Assembly (NCBI GenBank): GCA_035528715.1
Contig: DATKYB010000074.1
Span: forward strand, 1 to 41,083
Length of the DNA stretch: 41,083 nucleotides
Source: Nitrospinota bacterium
Lineage (GTDB): Bacteria; JADFOP01; DATKYB01
Reading direction: 5' to 3'
A program made the translations under genes and the position numbers. The notes beneath the pieces were generated by a model. It made no database searches. It was not told the origin of the DNA and saw nothing but the letters and a program-made list of their open reading frames with translations. This document shows, piece after piece, positions 1 to 8,851 of the stretch (the stretch's first letter is position 1; the number at the start of each line of letters is the position of its first letter).

Positions 1-551
1 TCAAATGGGCAGAAGATTTTCTCTTTAAAAGAGGTGTAATGAAGGACGATTTATTGATAGGAATAAATCCAGGAGCTGCCTATGGGATTACTAAGAGGTG
101 GTTTCCAGAAAGATATGCAGGGCTTATAGAGAAATTATTGGCTCTGAAAAGAGTAAAAATTATGATTGTTGGTGCAAGGGAAGAGGGAGACTTTTTTGAT
201 TACTTAAAAAAAGAGATCAAAGATAAAATAGTCGATACAGTAGGTAAGACAGATCTCATTGAATTGGCTGCTCTTCTAAGTAAGTGCCATGTTTTGGTAA
301 CGAACGATTCTGGACCCATGCATATTGGAGCATCTGTCAATACTCCTATTATTGCTATTTTTGGGTCTACTGATCCATTCCAAACAGGCCCTCTGGGGGA
401 AAATCATCTGATTATTAAAAAGGATCTTTCATGCAGCCCCTGTTTTGAAAGGGATTGCGATACATTAGAATGTTTTCATGCGATTACGGTTGAAGAGGTC
501 TATCATTATGTAAAAGATCATATAAATAAGATTTACGGTCTTTCATTATGA
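1..551 (+). CDS. waaF: LPS heptosyltransferase II-like, GT9 (5'-truncated by window edge)
   Basis: The C-terminal half of an ADP-heptose:LPS heptosyltransferase, which adds heptose to the inner core of LPS at the cytoplasmic face of the inner membrane. An ATG at 39 is internal: the frame stays open leftwards to the first base, and the upstream codons continue plausible protein, so the true start lies outside the window. Seen: NPGAAYG followed by KRW, the start of the second Rossmann domain typical of WaaF, then TNDSGPMHIGA and FGSTDP of the nucleotide-sugar site, and a terminal Cys cluster C-x2-C-x4-C-x4-C. About 180 residues are visible against roughly 340-350 for the family. WaaF rather than WaaC or WaaQ is inferred from the NPGAAYG motif. 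Confidence 0.88.
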   Translation, partial: KWAEDFLFKRGVMKDDLLIGINPGAAYGITKRWFPERYAGLIEKLLALKRVKIMIVGAREEGDFFDYLKKEIKDKIVDTVGKTDLIELAALLSKCHVLVTNDSGPMHIGASVNTPIIAIFGSTDPFQTGPLGENHLIIKKDLSCSPCFERDCDTLECFHAITVEEVYHYVKDHINKIYGLSL

Positions 552-876
552 ATGGCTGGCTTGAGTGCAAAAGGGATATAAGATTGGATTGGTTTGTAAA
601 TTAGACCAAAGGTTTTAAAGATATAACTGGAAGATATTTTTGCCAGTAAATATTTTTTTAAAACAACATATATCCTTTTAATATTTGATAGGGTATAATA
701 TTTTTATTATAAATATAACCAGTATTCTTAGAAAATACTTAAGTGTTATAAAAAAATAAAAATGATTTGACTTGTTATTTTAAATACAAATCAGCATAAT
801 TTTAGAAAAGTTTTTGAATTCTTATATGAAAAGATAAGACATTATACTAAAGAAGACAAAGTAGAAGTCTAATACA
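552..876 (+). promoter_or_regulatory. 325-bp AT-rich intergenic region with candidate sigma-70 promoter (772-800)
   Basis: No ORF or RNA gene is visible here. The best promoter-like match is TTGTTA (772-777), a 17-bp spacer, then CATAAT (795-800), which would start transcription about 70 bases before the double glycosyltransferase gene. The -35 matches consensus at only four of six bases, so this is weak evidence. No strong terminator hairpin follows the preceding heptosyltransferase gene, so read-through into the downstream glycan genes is possible. Confidence 0.35.
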
Positions 877-2994
877 ATGAATGTACTTTTTTTACTCGAA
901 AGTAGAAAAACACCGAGCAGCAGATTTAGGGGCTATAACTATACAAAATATTTAGAAAAGATAGGGGTAAAGTATAGAGTCATTGCTATACCAAAAAACT
1001 TTATTTGGCGACTCTCTATATTTTTTCCTATACTTTTTTATGATGTAGTTTTCATTCAAAAGAAGGTATTTCATATCTGGGAGCTGGCACTCATTAGAAT
1101 ATTAGCATCAAAGGTTATCTATGATATTGATGATGCTATCATGTTTATTGAAAAGGCTACAGAAGAAAAGAAGGAAAGAAGAAATATTAATAGGAATAAA
1201 AGACTATTTAAAACCTTAAATACTGCAGATTATATCATAGCGGGAAACAATTATCTGGCAGAATTTATACGGAAATTTAACACTAATATCAAAATTATTC
1301 CGACTCCTGTTGATACAAAAGCTTATCATGTAATTAAGCATAAACTTAATAATAGAGATATAGTAATAGGATGGATTGGCACAGAAGGGAATTTAAAATA
1401 TTTATTTTTATTGAAACACGTTTTTAAAAATCTTAAAGAAAAATATAATAACATAATTTTAAAAATTGTATGTGATAAGTTTATTGATTTGGATAAGTTT
1501 TCTATTCAAAAGAAGTTTTGGAAATTAGAGGATGAGGTAAGAGATCTTCAAAGCTTTGATATTGGTATCATGCCTTTAAAAGATGATGAGTGGACAAGGG
1601 GAAAATGTGGGTTTAAGATACTTCAGTACATGGCAGTTGGTATACCCTCCGTTTCATCTCCTGTAGGTGTCAATTCTGAGATTGTTCAGGATGGTTTTAA
1701 TGGATTTTTAGCGAAGGATGATGAGGAGTGGATTGAGAAACTCTCTTTCTTGATTGAAAACAGAGATTTGAGGATAAAGATGGGTAAAAGGGGAAGGGAG
1801 TATGTTGAACGTAACTATTCGTTGGATATCACATTCCCTGAATTTAAAGGGGTCTTAGAGGATGTCTTTTTAGATAAATATAAAAAAGATAAAAAACCTC
1901 ATATTCTACATACAGAAAGCTCTGATGGTTGGGGTGGACAGGAAATGAGAATACTTATGGAGGCTGAAGAGTTTTCTAAGAGAGGATATAAGGTATTATT
2001 GGGCTGTTATCCCAACAGCGGTCTTATGAAAAATGCAGAAAAAAGAGGCATCAGAACTGTTCCTATCGCTATTAAGAACTACTTTGATTTCTTATCTATT
2101 TTTAAGATTTATCGATTGATTAAAAGAGAAAAGATAGATATTGTCAATACCCATAGCTCCAAAGATAGTTGGGTAGCTTCTTTTTCCTCAAGGATGATAG
2201 GAAAAAGAAAACCCTTGCTTATTAGAACAAGACATCTTTCTGTTCCTATTTCAACACATTTTTTTAATTTTATTTATAAGATGCCTGATATGATTATCAC
2301 AACCTGTGAATCAACTAGAAAAGAAATTATTCATACAAACAAGGTTAAAGAAAATCAGATTATTTCCATTCCAACAGGAGTTGTGTTAGAAAAATTTAAT
2401 ATACAAAATAATAGCACTGATGGGTTAAAAGAAAGCTTTGGAATTGATGATAAATCTCCAATTATCTGTAAAATAGCTGTTTTAAGAAGCTGGAAAAGAC
2501 ATGATATATTTTTAGAGGCTGCTCGAGAGATTGTTCAGGAAATACCAAAAGCAAGGTTTTTAATTGTTGGAGAAGGCCCACAGAAAAAAAATATAGAGGA
2601 TAAAATCAAACAACTAGAGCTTGAGTGTAATGTAATTATGACTGGATATAGAGAAGATATTCCAGGGATTCTTGCCATATCAGACATATCCGTATTAGTC
2701 TCTGATTCTGCAGAAGGGGTTCCGCAGGCAGTGGTTCAATCTCTCGCTATGAGAAAACCAGTAATAGGCACAAAGGTTGGAGGAGTTTCAGAACTTATTA
2801 TAGATGGAGAGACAGGAATAGTGATAGAACCTAATAATCCAGAAATCCTGGCAGAGAAAATCCTTATGTTATTAAGAAATAGGGAGTACGCAAAAAGATT
2901 AGGAGAAGCAGGGAGAAAAATGGTAGAGGAGAGGTTTAGCTGTCAGATGATGGTAGAGAAGTTAGAAAAACTATACCAGGAATCTTTAAAATAA
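877..2994 (+). CDS. Tandem double glycosyltransferase (two fused GT4/GT-B units)
   Basis: A 705-residue protein made of two complete GT4-type glycosyltransferases in one chain, about twice the normal length. The N-terminal unit (about 1-335) begins MNVLFLLES and ends with a GT-B donor-site region (GFKILQYMAVGIPSV, then SPVGVNSEIV). The C-terminal unit begins near residue 341 (HILHTESSDGWGGQEMR) and carries SIPTGVV, VGEGPQ, and EGVPQAVVQSLA followed by GTKVGGVSELI. In the second unit the E-x7-E donor motif reads E-x7-Q. The two halves are not close copies of each other, so this looks like fusion of two different enzymes rather than internal duplication. It probably adds two successive sugars of LPS core or a related glycan, because the genes on both sides are LPS glycosyltransferases. 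Donor and acceptor cannot be read from sequence. The Shine-Dalgarno before the ATG is weak. Confidence 0.85.
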   Translation: MNVLFLLESRKTPSSRFRGYNYTKYLEKIGVKYRVIAIPKNFIWRLSIFFPILFYDVVFIQKKVFHIWELALIRILASKVIYDIDDAIMFIEKATEEKKERRNINRNKRLFKTLNTADYIIAGNNYLAEFIRKFNTNIKIIPTPVDTKAYHVIKHKLNNRDIVIGWIGTEGNLKYLFLLKHVFKNLKEKYNNIILKIVCDKFIDLDKFSIQKKFWKLEDEVRDLQSFDIGIMPLKDDEWTRGKCGFKILQYMAVGIPSVSSPVGVNSEIVQDGFNGFLAKDDEEWIEKLSFLIENRDLRIKMGKRGREYVERNYSLDITFPEFKGVLEDVFLDKYKKDKKPHILHTESSDGWGGQEMRILMEAEEFSKRGYKVLLGCYPNSGLMKNAEKRGIRTVPIAIKNYFDFLSIFKIYRLIKREKIDIVNTHSSKDSWVASFSSRMIGKRKPLLIRTRHLSVPISTHFFNFIYKMPDMIITTCESTRKEIIHTNKVKENQIISIPTGVVLEKFNIQNNSTDGLKESFGIDDKSPIICKIAVLRSWKRHDIFLEAAREIVQEIPKARFLIVGEGPQKKNIEDKIKQLELECNVIMTGYREDIPGILAISDISVLVSDSAEGVPQAVVQSLAMRKPVIGTKVGGVSELIIDGETGIVIEPNNPEILAEKILMLLRNREYAKRLGEAGRKMVEERFSCQMMVEKLEKLYQESLK

Positions 2995-3022
2995 TCATAT
3001 ACATTTTTAATTAGAGAAATCA

Positions 3023-3772
3023 ATGAAAGGACTTACAGTTACTGTCATAACATATAATGAAGAAGAAAATATACGAGCCTCTCTTGAGAGTGTCAAATGG
3101 GCTGATGAGATTGTTATCATTGATTCTTACAGCAATGACAATACTGTAAAAATATGCAAGGAGTATACTGAAAAGATATTTTTTAATGAATGGCTTGGAT
3201 TTGGATTGCAGAAGAACCTCTGCATTGACAAGGCAAGTTGCGATTGGATTTTGAATCTAGATGCGGATGAGAGGATCACTTCTGAGCTGAGAGAAGAAAT
3301 AGCAGATACCCTCTCTCAGGAAAACTCGGTTGATGGGTATTATATACCAAGAAAAAATTTTTTTGATAAGAAATGGATTAGATATGGTGGATGGTATCCT
3401 GATTATAATCTGAGACTCTTTAAAAAGAATAAGGGGAGGTTCAAAGAGAGACAAGTTCATGAAAAAATTGATTTAAACGGAAAAGCAGGTTATTTGAAAA
3501 ACCCTTTAGAGCATCATACCTATAAAAATATAACTGATTTTTTAAAAAGGATGAATAAATATTCTACCTTATCAGCTGAAGAATTGTATAAGAACAAAAA
3601 AAAAGTCAGTTATCTTGATATAATGTTTCGTCCTCCTTTTACTTTCCTCAAAATGTATATCTTAAAAAGAGGATTTCTCGATGGATATCTGGGTTTTCTT
3701 CTTGCTCTTTTATACTCATTTTATACCTTTGCGAAATACATTAAGTTAAAAGAGCTCTATGAAAATGCATAG
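3023..3772 (+). CDS. GT2 glycosyltransferase, WaaE/KdtX-type LPS core enzyme
   Basis: A 249-residue family 2 glycosyltransferase. The N-terminal GT-A fold shows VTVITYNEEENI, the DSYSNDNT segment, and the metal-binding acidic motif in NLDADERI near residue 80. GGWYPDYNLRLF and the following VHEKI are typical of the WaaE branch, whose characterised members transfer glucose to heptose I of the LPS inner core. The C-terminus ends in a hydrophobic stretch (about 205-235) that probably lies against the membrane. The gene starts 28 bases after the double glycosyltransferase and overlaps the next gene by 14 bases, consistent with one transcript. The family is clear; the sugar transferred is inferred only. 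Confidence 0.85.
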   Translation: MKGLTVTVITYNEEENIRASLESVKWADEIVIIDSYSNDNTVKICKEYTEKIFFNEWLGFGLQKNLCIDKASCDWILNLDADERITSELREEIADTLSQENSVDGYYIPRKNFFDKKWIRYGGWYPDYNLRLFKKNKGRFKERQVHEKIDLNGKAGYLKNPLEHHTYKNITDFLKRMNKYSTLSAEELYKNKKKVSYLDIMFRPPFTFLKMYILKRGFLDGYLGFLLALLYSFYTFAKYIKLKELYENA

Positions 3773-4874
3773 TAAAATATCAAAAGAGTCTTTAAATAAA
3801 ATTTTGCTCATTAAGCAACGAAATATTGGTGATGTCTTGCTTTTGGTGCCTACTATAATGGCTCTTAGAGAGAGTTTTCCAAATACCTATATAGCGGTTC
3901 TTGTGAACTCAGGTACTGAGGAGATGCTCACCTTTAATCCGGCTATTGATGAAATTATAGTCTTTGATAGGAAATGGAAAGGTATGCCTTTTTTAAAGAG
4001 ATGGATAAAAGAGATAAGTTTTGTAAGAAATATCCATAAAAAAAAATTTGATATGGTCATCAACCTTACCGAAGGAGACAGGGGAGCCATTTTCTCCTTA
4101 TTGAGCGGTGCAAAATACAGATTAGGATTTAATCCTTCAGGGAAAGGTTTTTTGGGAAAGAAGCATATCTTTACCCATTTAGAGGAAGTTCCTGATAAAA
4201 AGTTCCATGTGGTCGACTATAATCTAGCACTTCTAAAGGTTTTGGAAATAAAACCCTCAAACAAAGATATATCCATTTACTTTTCTGAAGAAGACGCGAA
4301 ATATATAGAAGAAATCTTTTATAAAAATAGTATTCAAAAAGAGGATATATTAGTTCATATCCATCCTACCTCCCGTTGGTTATTTAAATGTTGGTCAGAC
4401 AGAAAGATGGCTGAAGTAATAGACTATTTACGACTTGAGAAGAAGACAAAGGTTTTTTTAACCGCTGCTCCTTCTAAAAAGGAATTAGAGAAAATAGAAA
4501 ATATATTGAGCTATACCACCTCTGAGCCAATTAATTTAGCAGGAAGCACCACATTAAAACAGCTTGTGGCTTTATCCAGTAAATGCGACCTCTTTTTTGG
4601 TATTGATTCAGCACCCATGCATATTGCAGCAGCTGTTAAGACCCCTGTTATTGCACTCTTCGGGCCTTCGGGTGAATTTAATTGGGGTCCGTGGGGTAAT
4701 GGACATACCGTCATCACAAAAGAGATGGACTGTCGTCCTTGTGGAAAGGATGGATGTAATGGGACGAAGAGAAGCCTCTGTCTTGAAACAATAGAACTTG
4801 ATGATGTATTGGATGTGATAAATAGGAAACTGGAAGCTATTAATGAAAGTCGCTTTTATAAGAAAGAAGTATAG
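3759..4874 (+). CDS. GT9 heptosyltransferase family protein (WaaQ/RfaQ-like)
   Basis: A full-length GT9 enzyme of 371 residues. The N-terminal Rossmann domain has ILLIKQRNIGDVLLLVPT, followed by VNLTEGDRG in the acceptor half. The donor half has IHPTSRW with KCWSD, then FGIDSAPMHIAAAV and FGPSGE. The arrangement resembles the putative heptosyltransferase III (RfaQ) branch, so a side-branch heptose on the core is the likeliest product, but substrate assignment within GT9 is unreliable. The C-terminus carries four cysteines (C-x2-C-x4-C-x7-C), a cluster shared with three of the other four GT9 proteins in this window. It overlaps the genes on both sides (14 and 32 bases), implying translational coupling. 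Confidence 0.85.
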   Translation: MKMHSKISKESLNKILLIKQRNIGDVLLLVPTIMALRESFPNTYIAVLVNSGTEEMLTFNPAIDEIIVFDRKWKGMPFLKRWIKEISFVRNIHKKKFDMVINLTEGDRGAIFSLLSGAKYRLGFNPSGKGFLGKKHIFTHLEEVPDKKFHVVDYNLALLKVLEIKPSNKDISIYFSEEDAKYIEEIFYKNSIQKEDILVHIHPTSRWLFKCWSDRKMAEVIDYLRLEKKTKVFLTAAPSKKELEKIENILSYTTSEPINLAGSTTLKQLVALSSKCDLFFGIDSAPMHIAAAVKTPVIALFGPSGEFNWGPWGNGHTVITKEMDCRPCGKDGCNGTKRSLCLETIELDDVLDVINRKLEAINESRFYKKEV

Positions 4875-5985
4875 TGATTTTGGAGGGGCAGAGCTTTATA
4901 TTAGAAGGTTGGCGGAGAGATTAGCTGAATCTGGGAATGAGGTTCATCTCTTCGCAAACAGCTGGAAAATCAAATCAGAGGCCAAAGGAATCATATTTCA
5001 TAAAATTCCCATTCTTAAAGGACTCTCCCTTTTTTCTCTTTTGAGCTTCCTTCTTTTTCTGAAAATAAAATTAAAGAAAAACGAATTTGATATTGTCCAC
5101 AGCTTTGAAAAGACATTATCCCAAGATATTTATAGGGCAGGAGATGGGTGTCATAGAGAATGGCTTTTACAGAGGTCTCGATACAGAAGCTTCTTGAAAA
5201 ATCTGATTATTAGGATTAATCCTTTTCATATCTGCATGTTGTATATAGAAAAAAAGATTTTTAAAGAAAGAAATTATAAATTTATCATTGCCAATTCAAA
5301 AATGGTCAAAGAGAACATTATGAAACATTACAATGTTCCTGAAAAAAAGATTAGGATCATTTATAATAGTATCGATACAGAGAAATTCAATCCTGATCAT
5401 ATAGAGAGATTCAGAAAAGAAGTGAGAGAAAAATATGGAGTAGGGTATAATGATATCCTCATCTCTTTTATCGGTTCTGGGTTTGAGAGAAAGGGACTAG
5501 GATATGCAATAAGAGCTGTAAAAGAATTAAGGGATAAAAAATACAAGCTTATTATCGTGGGCAAAGGTAATCCAAAGAGATACAAAAGATTGGCAGATCA
5601 TCTCTCGATAAAGAAAAAAATAGTATTTGCAGGTCCCATGCTTGACACCTATCCTATCTATGGTGCCAGTGATGTCTTTCTTCTTCCCACAATTTATGAT
5701 CCCTTTAGTAATGCCTGTTTGGAAGCCATAGCTACTGGCATACCTGTATTGACAACGAGGATGAACGGTGCCTTTGAAACTGTCGTTCAAGGCAAGAATG
5801 GATTTGTAATAGAGGACCCAAGGAATACAAAAGAAATCGCTGAAAAGATAAATCTATCTGTTCAGTTAGACAGAGAAGAATTAAGCAGGACAAACAGAGA
5901 CATCCTTGAAAGATTTTCAAAGCAAAGAGATGTAAGAGAGACGATTTCCCTCTATAAAGAGGTTTTAAATGAACCCTGTCATTAG
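4843..5985 (+). CDS. waaG: WaaG-like GT4 glycosyltransferase (LPS core glucosyltransferase I type)
   Basis: A 380-residue GT-B enzyme. Its start VAFIRKKYSDFGGAE, the AGDGCHREWL segment near residue 100, and FIGSGFERKGL at the start of the second domain match the layout of WaaG, which adds the first glucose of the LPS outer core to heptose II. The donor-site region reads PTIYDPFSNACLEAIATGIP, containing the E of the E-x7-E region, followed by TTRMNGAFE. It overlaps the preceding GT9 gene by 32 bases and the next GT2 gene by 17 bases. The GT4 family call is firm. The WaaG name rests on overall resemblance and on its place among heptosyltransferases. Confidence 0.8.
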   Translation: MKVAFIRKKYSDFGGAELYIRRLAERLAESGNEVHLFANSWKIKSEAKGIIFHKIPILKGLSLFSLLSFLLFLKIKLKKNEFDIVHSFEKTLSQDIYRAGDGCHREWLLQRSRYRSFLKNLIIRINPFHICMLYIEKKIFKERNYKFIIANSKMVKENIMKHYNVPEKKIRIIYNSIDTEKFNPDHIERFRKEVREKYGVGYNDILISFIGSGFERKGLGYAIRAVKELRDKKYKLIIVGKGNPKRYKRLADHLSIKKKIVFAGPMLDTYPIYGASDVFLLPTIYDPFSNACLEAIATGIPVLTTRMNGAFETVVQGKNGFVIEDPRNTKEIAEKINLSVQLDREELSRTNRDILERFSKQRDVRETISLYKEVLNEPCH

Positions 5986-6940
5986 TGTTGTGATTCCAAA
6001 CTGGAATGGAGAGGATGTTATCGGAGACTGTTTGGAATCTTTGAGAAAGCAGACCTTCAGAAATTTTGAGATGATTGTTGTAGATAATGGGTCAAGCGAT
6101 TCCTCATTGGATTTGATCAAAACGAAATATCCTGAGGTAAAAGTAATTTCTCTATCAGAGAATAAAGGGTTCTGTATAGCGGTCAATACTGGAATAAAAT
6201 ATTCTCAGGGGGAATTTATTGCAATATTGAATAATGATACAGAGGTGGTAACAAACTGGCTTGAGGAATTGTATATGGCATTTGAGAATCATCCAGAAAT
6301 ATCCTTTTGTTCTTCAAAGATGCTTTACCATGAACAAAGAGATAAGATCAATACAGTGGGAATTAAGATAAAGAGAAACGGCGATTCATCAAGCATTGGC
6401 ACTGGTCAACCTGATGGCCCTCGGTTTGAAAAAGAGGGTGAGGTATTCGGAGCATGTGCCGGAGCCGCAGTTTACAGAAAAAGACTTTTTGATGATATCG
6501 GTTTGTTTGACGAGTCCTTCTTTGCATATCTGGATGATGTGGACCTGAGTTATCGAGCTCAACTCTCTGGTCACAGATGCCTCTTTGTACCCAAGGCAAT
6601 TGTGTATCATAAAAAGGGATATTCCCTGAAAAGGCATGATAGTCCAAACGAACTCGAGGTCTTATTAAACAGCAGAAATAGCGTTTACTGTCTGTTGAAG
6701 AACTGGCCCACAAACCTTATTCTTAAGAATCTGCATTGGATCTTATTGAGAAGGCTCGAGCTTGCTGTTCGATATACGATACAGAGAATCCATAAAGGCA
6801 CAGCCATTCCATTTATAAAAGGGAAACTGGATGCGTATAAAAATATTGGTAATATTTTTAAAAAAAGGAAAGAGATCTTATCGCAAAAAAAGGTTCCGGA
6901 TAGTTATATAGCCAGTATTATGAATAAGGAGTTCTTTTAA
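5969..6940 (+). CDS. GT2 glycosyltransferase, rhamnosyltransferase (WbbL)-like
   Basis: A 323-residue family 2 glycosyltransferase. Visible motifs are VVIPNWNGEDVIGDCLESL at the N-terminus, DNGSSDSS, ENKGFCIAVNTGI, ILNNDTEV at the metal site, FGACAGAAVYRK, and LDDVDLSYRAQLSGHRC near residue 190. This set is typical of WbbL/RfbF-like rhamnosyltransferases acting on cell-surface glycans. No transmembrane anchor is obvious, but the C-terminus is basic and may bind membrane. It overlaps the upstream WaaG-like gene by 17 bases and converges with the opposite-strand membrane protein by 23 bases, so it ends the first glycan operon. The sugar is not determinable. Confidence 0.85.
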   Translation: MNPVISVVIPNWNGEDVIGDCLESLRKQTFRNFEMIVVDNGSSDSSLDLIKTKYPEVKVISLSENKGFCIAVNTGIKYSQGEFIAILNNDTEVVTNWLEELYMAFENHPEISFCSSKMLYHEQRDKINTVGIKIKRNGDSSSIGTGQPDGPRFEKEGEVFGACAGAAVYRKRLFDDIGLFDESFFAYLDDVDLSYRAQLSGHRCLFVPKAIVYHKKGYSLKRHDSPNELEVLLNSRNSVYCLLKNWPTNLILKNLHWILLRRLELAVRYTIQRIHKGTAIPFIKGKLDAYKNIGNIFKKRKEILSQKKVPDSYIASIMNKEFF

Positions 6941-8639
6941 GGCCGGAATGAATGTAATCTGAAGTTCGATCAATAATCTCTCCGTTTACATAATCAAAAA
7001 CAAATATCTTTTCTTCATTCTCTCGGCTCTTTTTTTGGATGTTTATCTTGCCTGTTTTGCTTGAAAAGGTTTTGAGAGTTGGATTAAAAAAGACATGCAT
7101 CAGGGCTTTAACGTGTACCTCTCCTGTTGAGATATTGAGAAAGTAGATTTTACTGTTATCAGGAAAATTGTCGTATTGGGTTTTAAGAGTATGAATTATT
7201 TTTCTCCAGTCAGGTTTTTTTCCAAAGAACTGTTCGCGATGGTATATTTGAAAAGAATTCGAGAGAATAATGACCACTGTTATCATAATCAGAGAAGCTT
7301 TAAATCTTCCCCATGATTGCTTGTCTGTTGTTTGTATTAATTTTGTTCCTGCTTGATAGAAACTGTAGATCAAGAAACTCAGAAGGATTGAACTGCCGAT
7401 TGATGGTGTATAAAAGTATCGTGAAGCGACAATAGTTGTATTTTGAAAGAAACTAAAGGGGATTAAAGTTATTGGTATCCAGATAAAGGAAAAGATCACC
7501 ACTGGGTTATTGAATAAATCTTTCAATAATTGTCTGGTGATGTAATTTCTTATAATGATAACTGAGAGTATAAGAACAGGAATAATCCATTCATTAATCG
7601 TAATCGTACTTCTAAAAATCTTATAAGGAACATGAAAATTGATTGCGATATCGTTTCGAGCTATAAGCGGAGAATCTGACTGTATATAATACTGAAATAG
7701 CAAATAGGGTATTAACAAAATAATAAAAACAGCGTATCTTCTTATAAACTGAGAGATATTTGAAATATTTAATCTTTCGTGAAAAATGACATCGTATAGA
7801 AACATTATGGGTAATAGTGTGACTGTTCCTTCATAAGTAAGCAGAGAGAGGCCAAAGGTTATAGCTGAGGCGAAATAGCTTGCTTTGCTTTTTGATATCA
7901 AATACTTTGAGAAAAGTATAAGAGCTGTAAGATATAACATGGCAGCTTGCAAACTAGCTATTTCGCTGACCTTCATAATAGCCTGGTAGTGTTCGAAATT
8001 GACTGCGAAGAGAAGAGAAGCCAGAAAGCTGATAGATCTATTGTTTGTTAATAAGTATGCGAAATAGAAGAGAAGGAGAGAGTTGACGATATGCAAGAGA
8101 TAATTGATAATGTAATAACCAGATGGATCCAGACCAAATAGTTTATAATTGAATAAAAAAACAAGGTTGTATAATGGCCTGAAGAAATGTCCCAATTTCA
8201 AACTGAATAAATTTAAGATATTACCACTTGATTTAACTGACTCTTCTAAAAGATTAAAATCATCCCATAGAAAGAAATTATTAAAGATTCTTACATAAGG
8301 GAAAAGGGTAATAACAGAAATAATGAGAAGATATATCAAAAGCTCTTTATTTGTATCTTTGCCGATGAATTCACAGTAATTCTCAGAGAGTTTTAAAACC
8401 GCCCTGTCTACCACGGAATCTGAATCCCTGAAAAGTGATAGTCTTAACGCCAAGAGAATAGAAAAAATCAGGAGAGGGTTGTGGAGGTGGTTGAGCCTGA
8501 TTTTCACACTGCTGATATAAAGCGTTTGTCCGCCAGAGATAAGTATATAAATAATAACAAGCAAAGATAATAAAATAAAAAGATTTAAGAGGTTTTTTAG
8601 GATTCTGGATGTCATGATTAAGCTATATATTCTTTTCAT
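6918..8639 (-). CDS. Polytopic membrane protein, GT-C/PMT-like glycosyltransferase
   Basis: A 573-residue, strongly hydrophobic protein with about a dozen predicted membrane helices and a short soluble C-terminus (about the last 100 residues). The first loop carries FFLWDDFNLLEE, resembling the acidic-pair loop of GT-C enzymes (ArnT, PMT, TMTC families), which use polyprenyl-phosphate sugars on the periplasmic side. Later it has a FRPLYNLVFLFNYKLFG segment also seen in that superfamily. It is encoded on the opposite strand to the surrounding glycan operons and overlaps the 3' end of the rhamnosyltransferase-like gene by 23 bases, so transcription converges there. Membrane topology is certain by eye; GT-C membership is probable; substrate is unknown. 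Confidence 0.7.
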   Translation of the reverse strand: MKRIYSLIMTSRILKNLLNLFILLSLLVIIYILISGGQTLYISSVKIRLNHLHNPLLIFSILLALRLSLFRDSDSVVDRAVLKLSENYCEFIGKDTNKELLIYLLIISVITLFPYVRIFNNFFLWDDFNLLEESVKSSGNILNLFSLKLGHFFRPLYNLVFLFNYKLFGLDPSGYYIINYLLHIVNSLLLFYFAYLLTNNRSISFLASLLFAVNFEHYQAIMKVSEIASLQAAMLYLTALILFSKYLISKSKASYFASAITFGLSLLTYEGTVTLLPIMFLYDVIFHERLNISNISQFIRRYAVFIILLIPYLLFQYYIQSDSPLIARNDIAINFHVPYKIFRSTITINEWIIPVLILSVIIIRNYITRQLLKDLFNNPVVIFSFIWIPITLIPFSFFQNTTIVASRYFYTPSIGSSILLSFLIYSFYQAGTKLIQTTDKQSWGRFKASLIMITVVIILSNSFQIYHREQFFGKKPDWRKIIHTLKTQYDNFPDNSKIYFLNISTGEVHVKALMHVFFNPTLKTFSSKTGKINIQKKSRENEEKIFVFDYVNGEIIDRTSDYIHSGLKRTPYS

Positions 8640-8706
8640 TATGTTTTGTATTATAATTTTTTAATATTCTGAGTCAATCTATTATTTTTAAAGTGGCATT
8701 ATAACG

Positions 8707-8735
8707 CTCATTTCAATTCGGTGAATTCAAATGAG
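8707..8735. repeat. Imperfect palindrome/hairpin in divergent intergenic region
   Basis: CTCATTT and AAATGAG bracket a second arm pair AATTC/GAATT around a three-base loop, giving 12 paired positions with one mismatch. It lies in the 212-bp gap between the divergent GT-C-like gene and the methyltransferase gene. A T6 run follows eight bases later on the plus strand. That distance is long for an intrinsic terminator, so an operator or other regulatory role is as likely. Confidence 0.35.
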
Positions 8736-8851
8736 GGAAAATGTTTTTTAATAACATAAAAAAATTAAGACAAAAGAGATATTAAACTTGATTGCACCAT
8801 TGTCTTTTGATATAAAATTCATAATATATTTAGAATAAGGGGGAGATATTT

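Noticed and set aside
6363-6713. 116-residue minus-strand ORF inside the rhamnosyltransferase-like gene
   Set aside because: Antisense shadow of a clearly conserved GT2 gene; its translation has no recognisable domain and no ribosome site.
8650-8697. Possible third copy of the 11421/13327 repeat (TTAATAT and GTCAATCT in similar order)
   Set aside because: Only about 15 matching bases in AT-rich sequence and no matching gene start; below what I would call homologous by eye.
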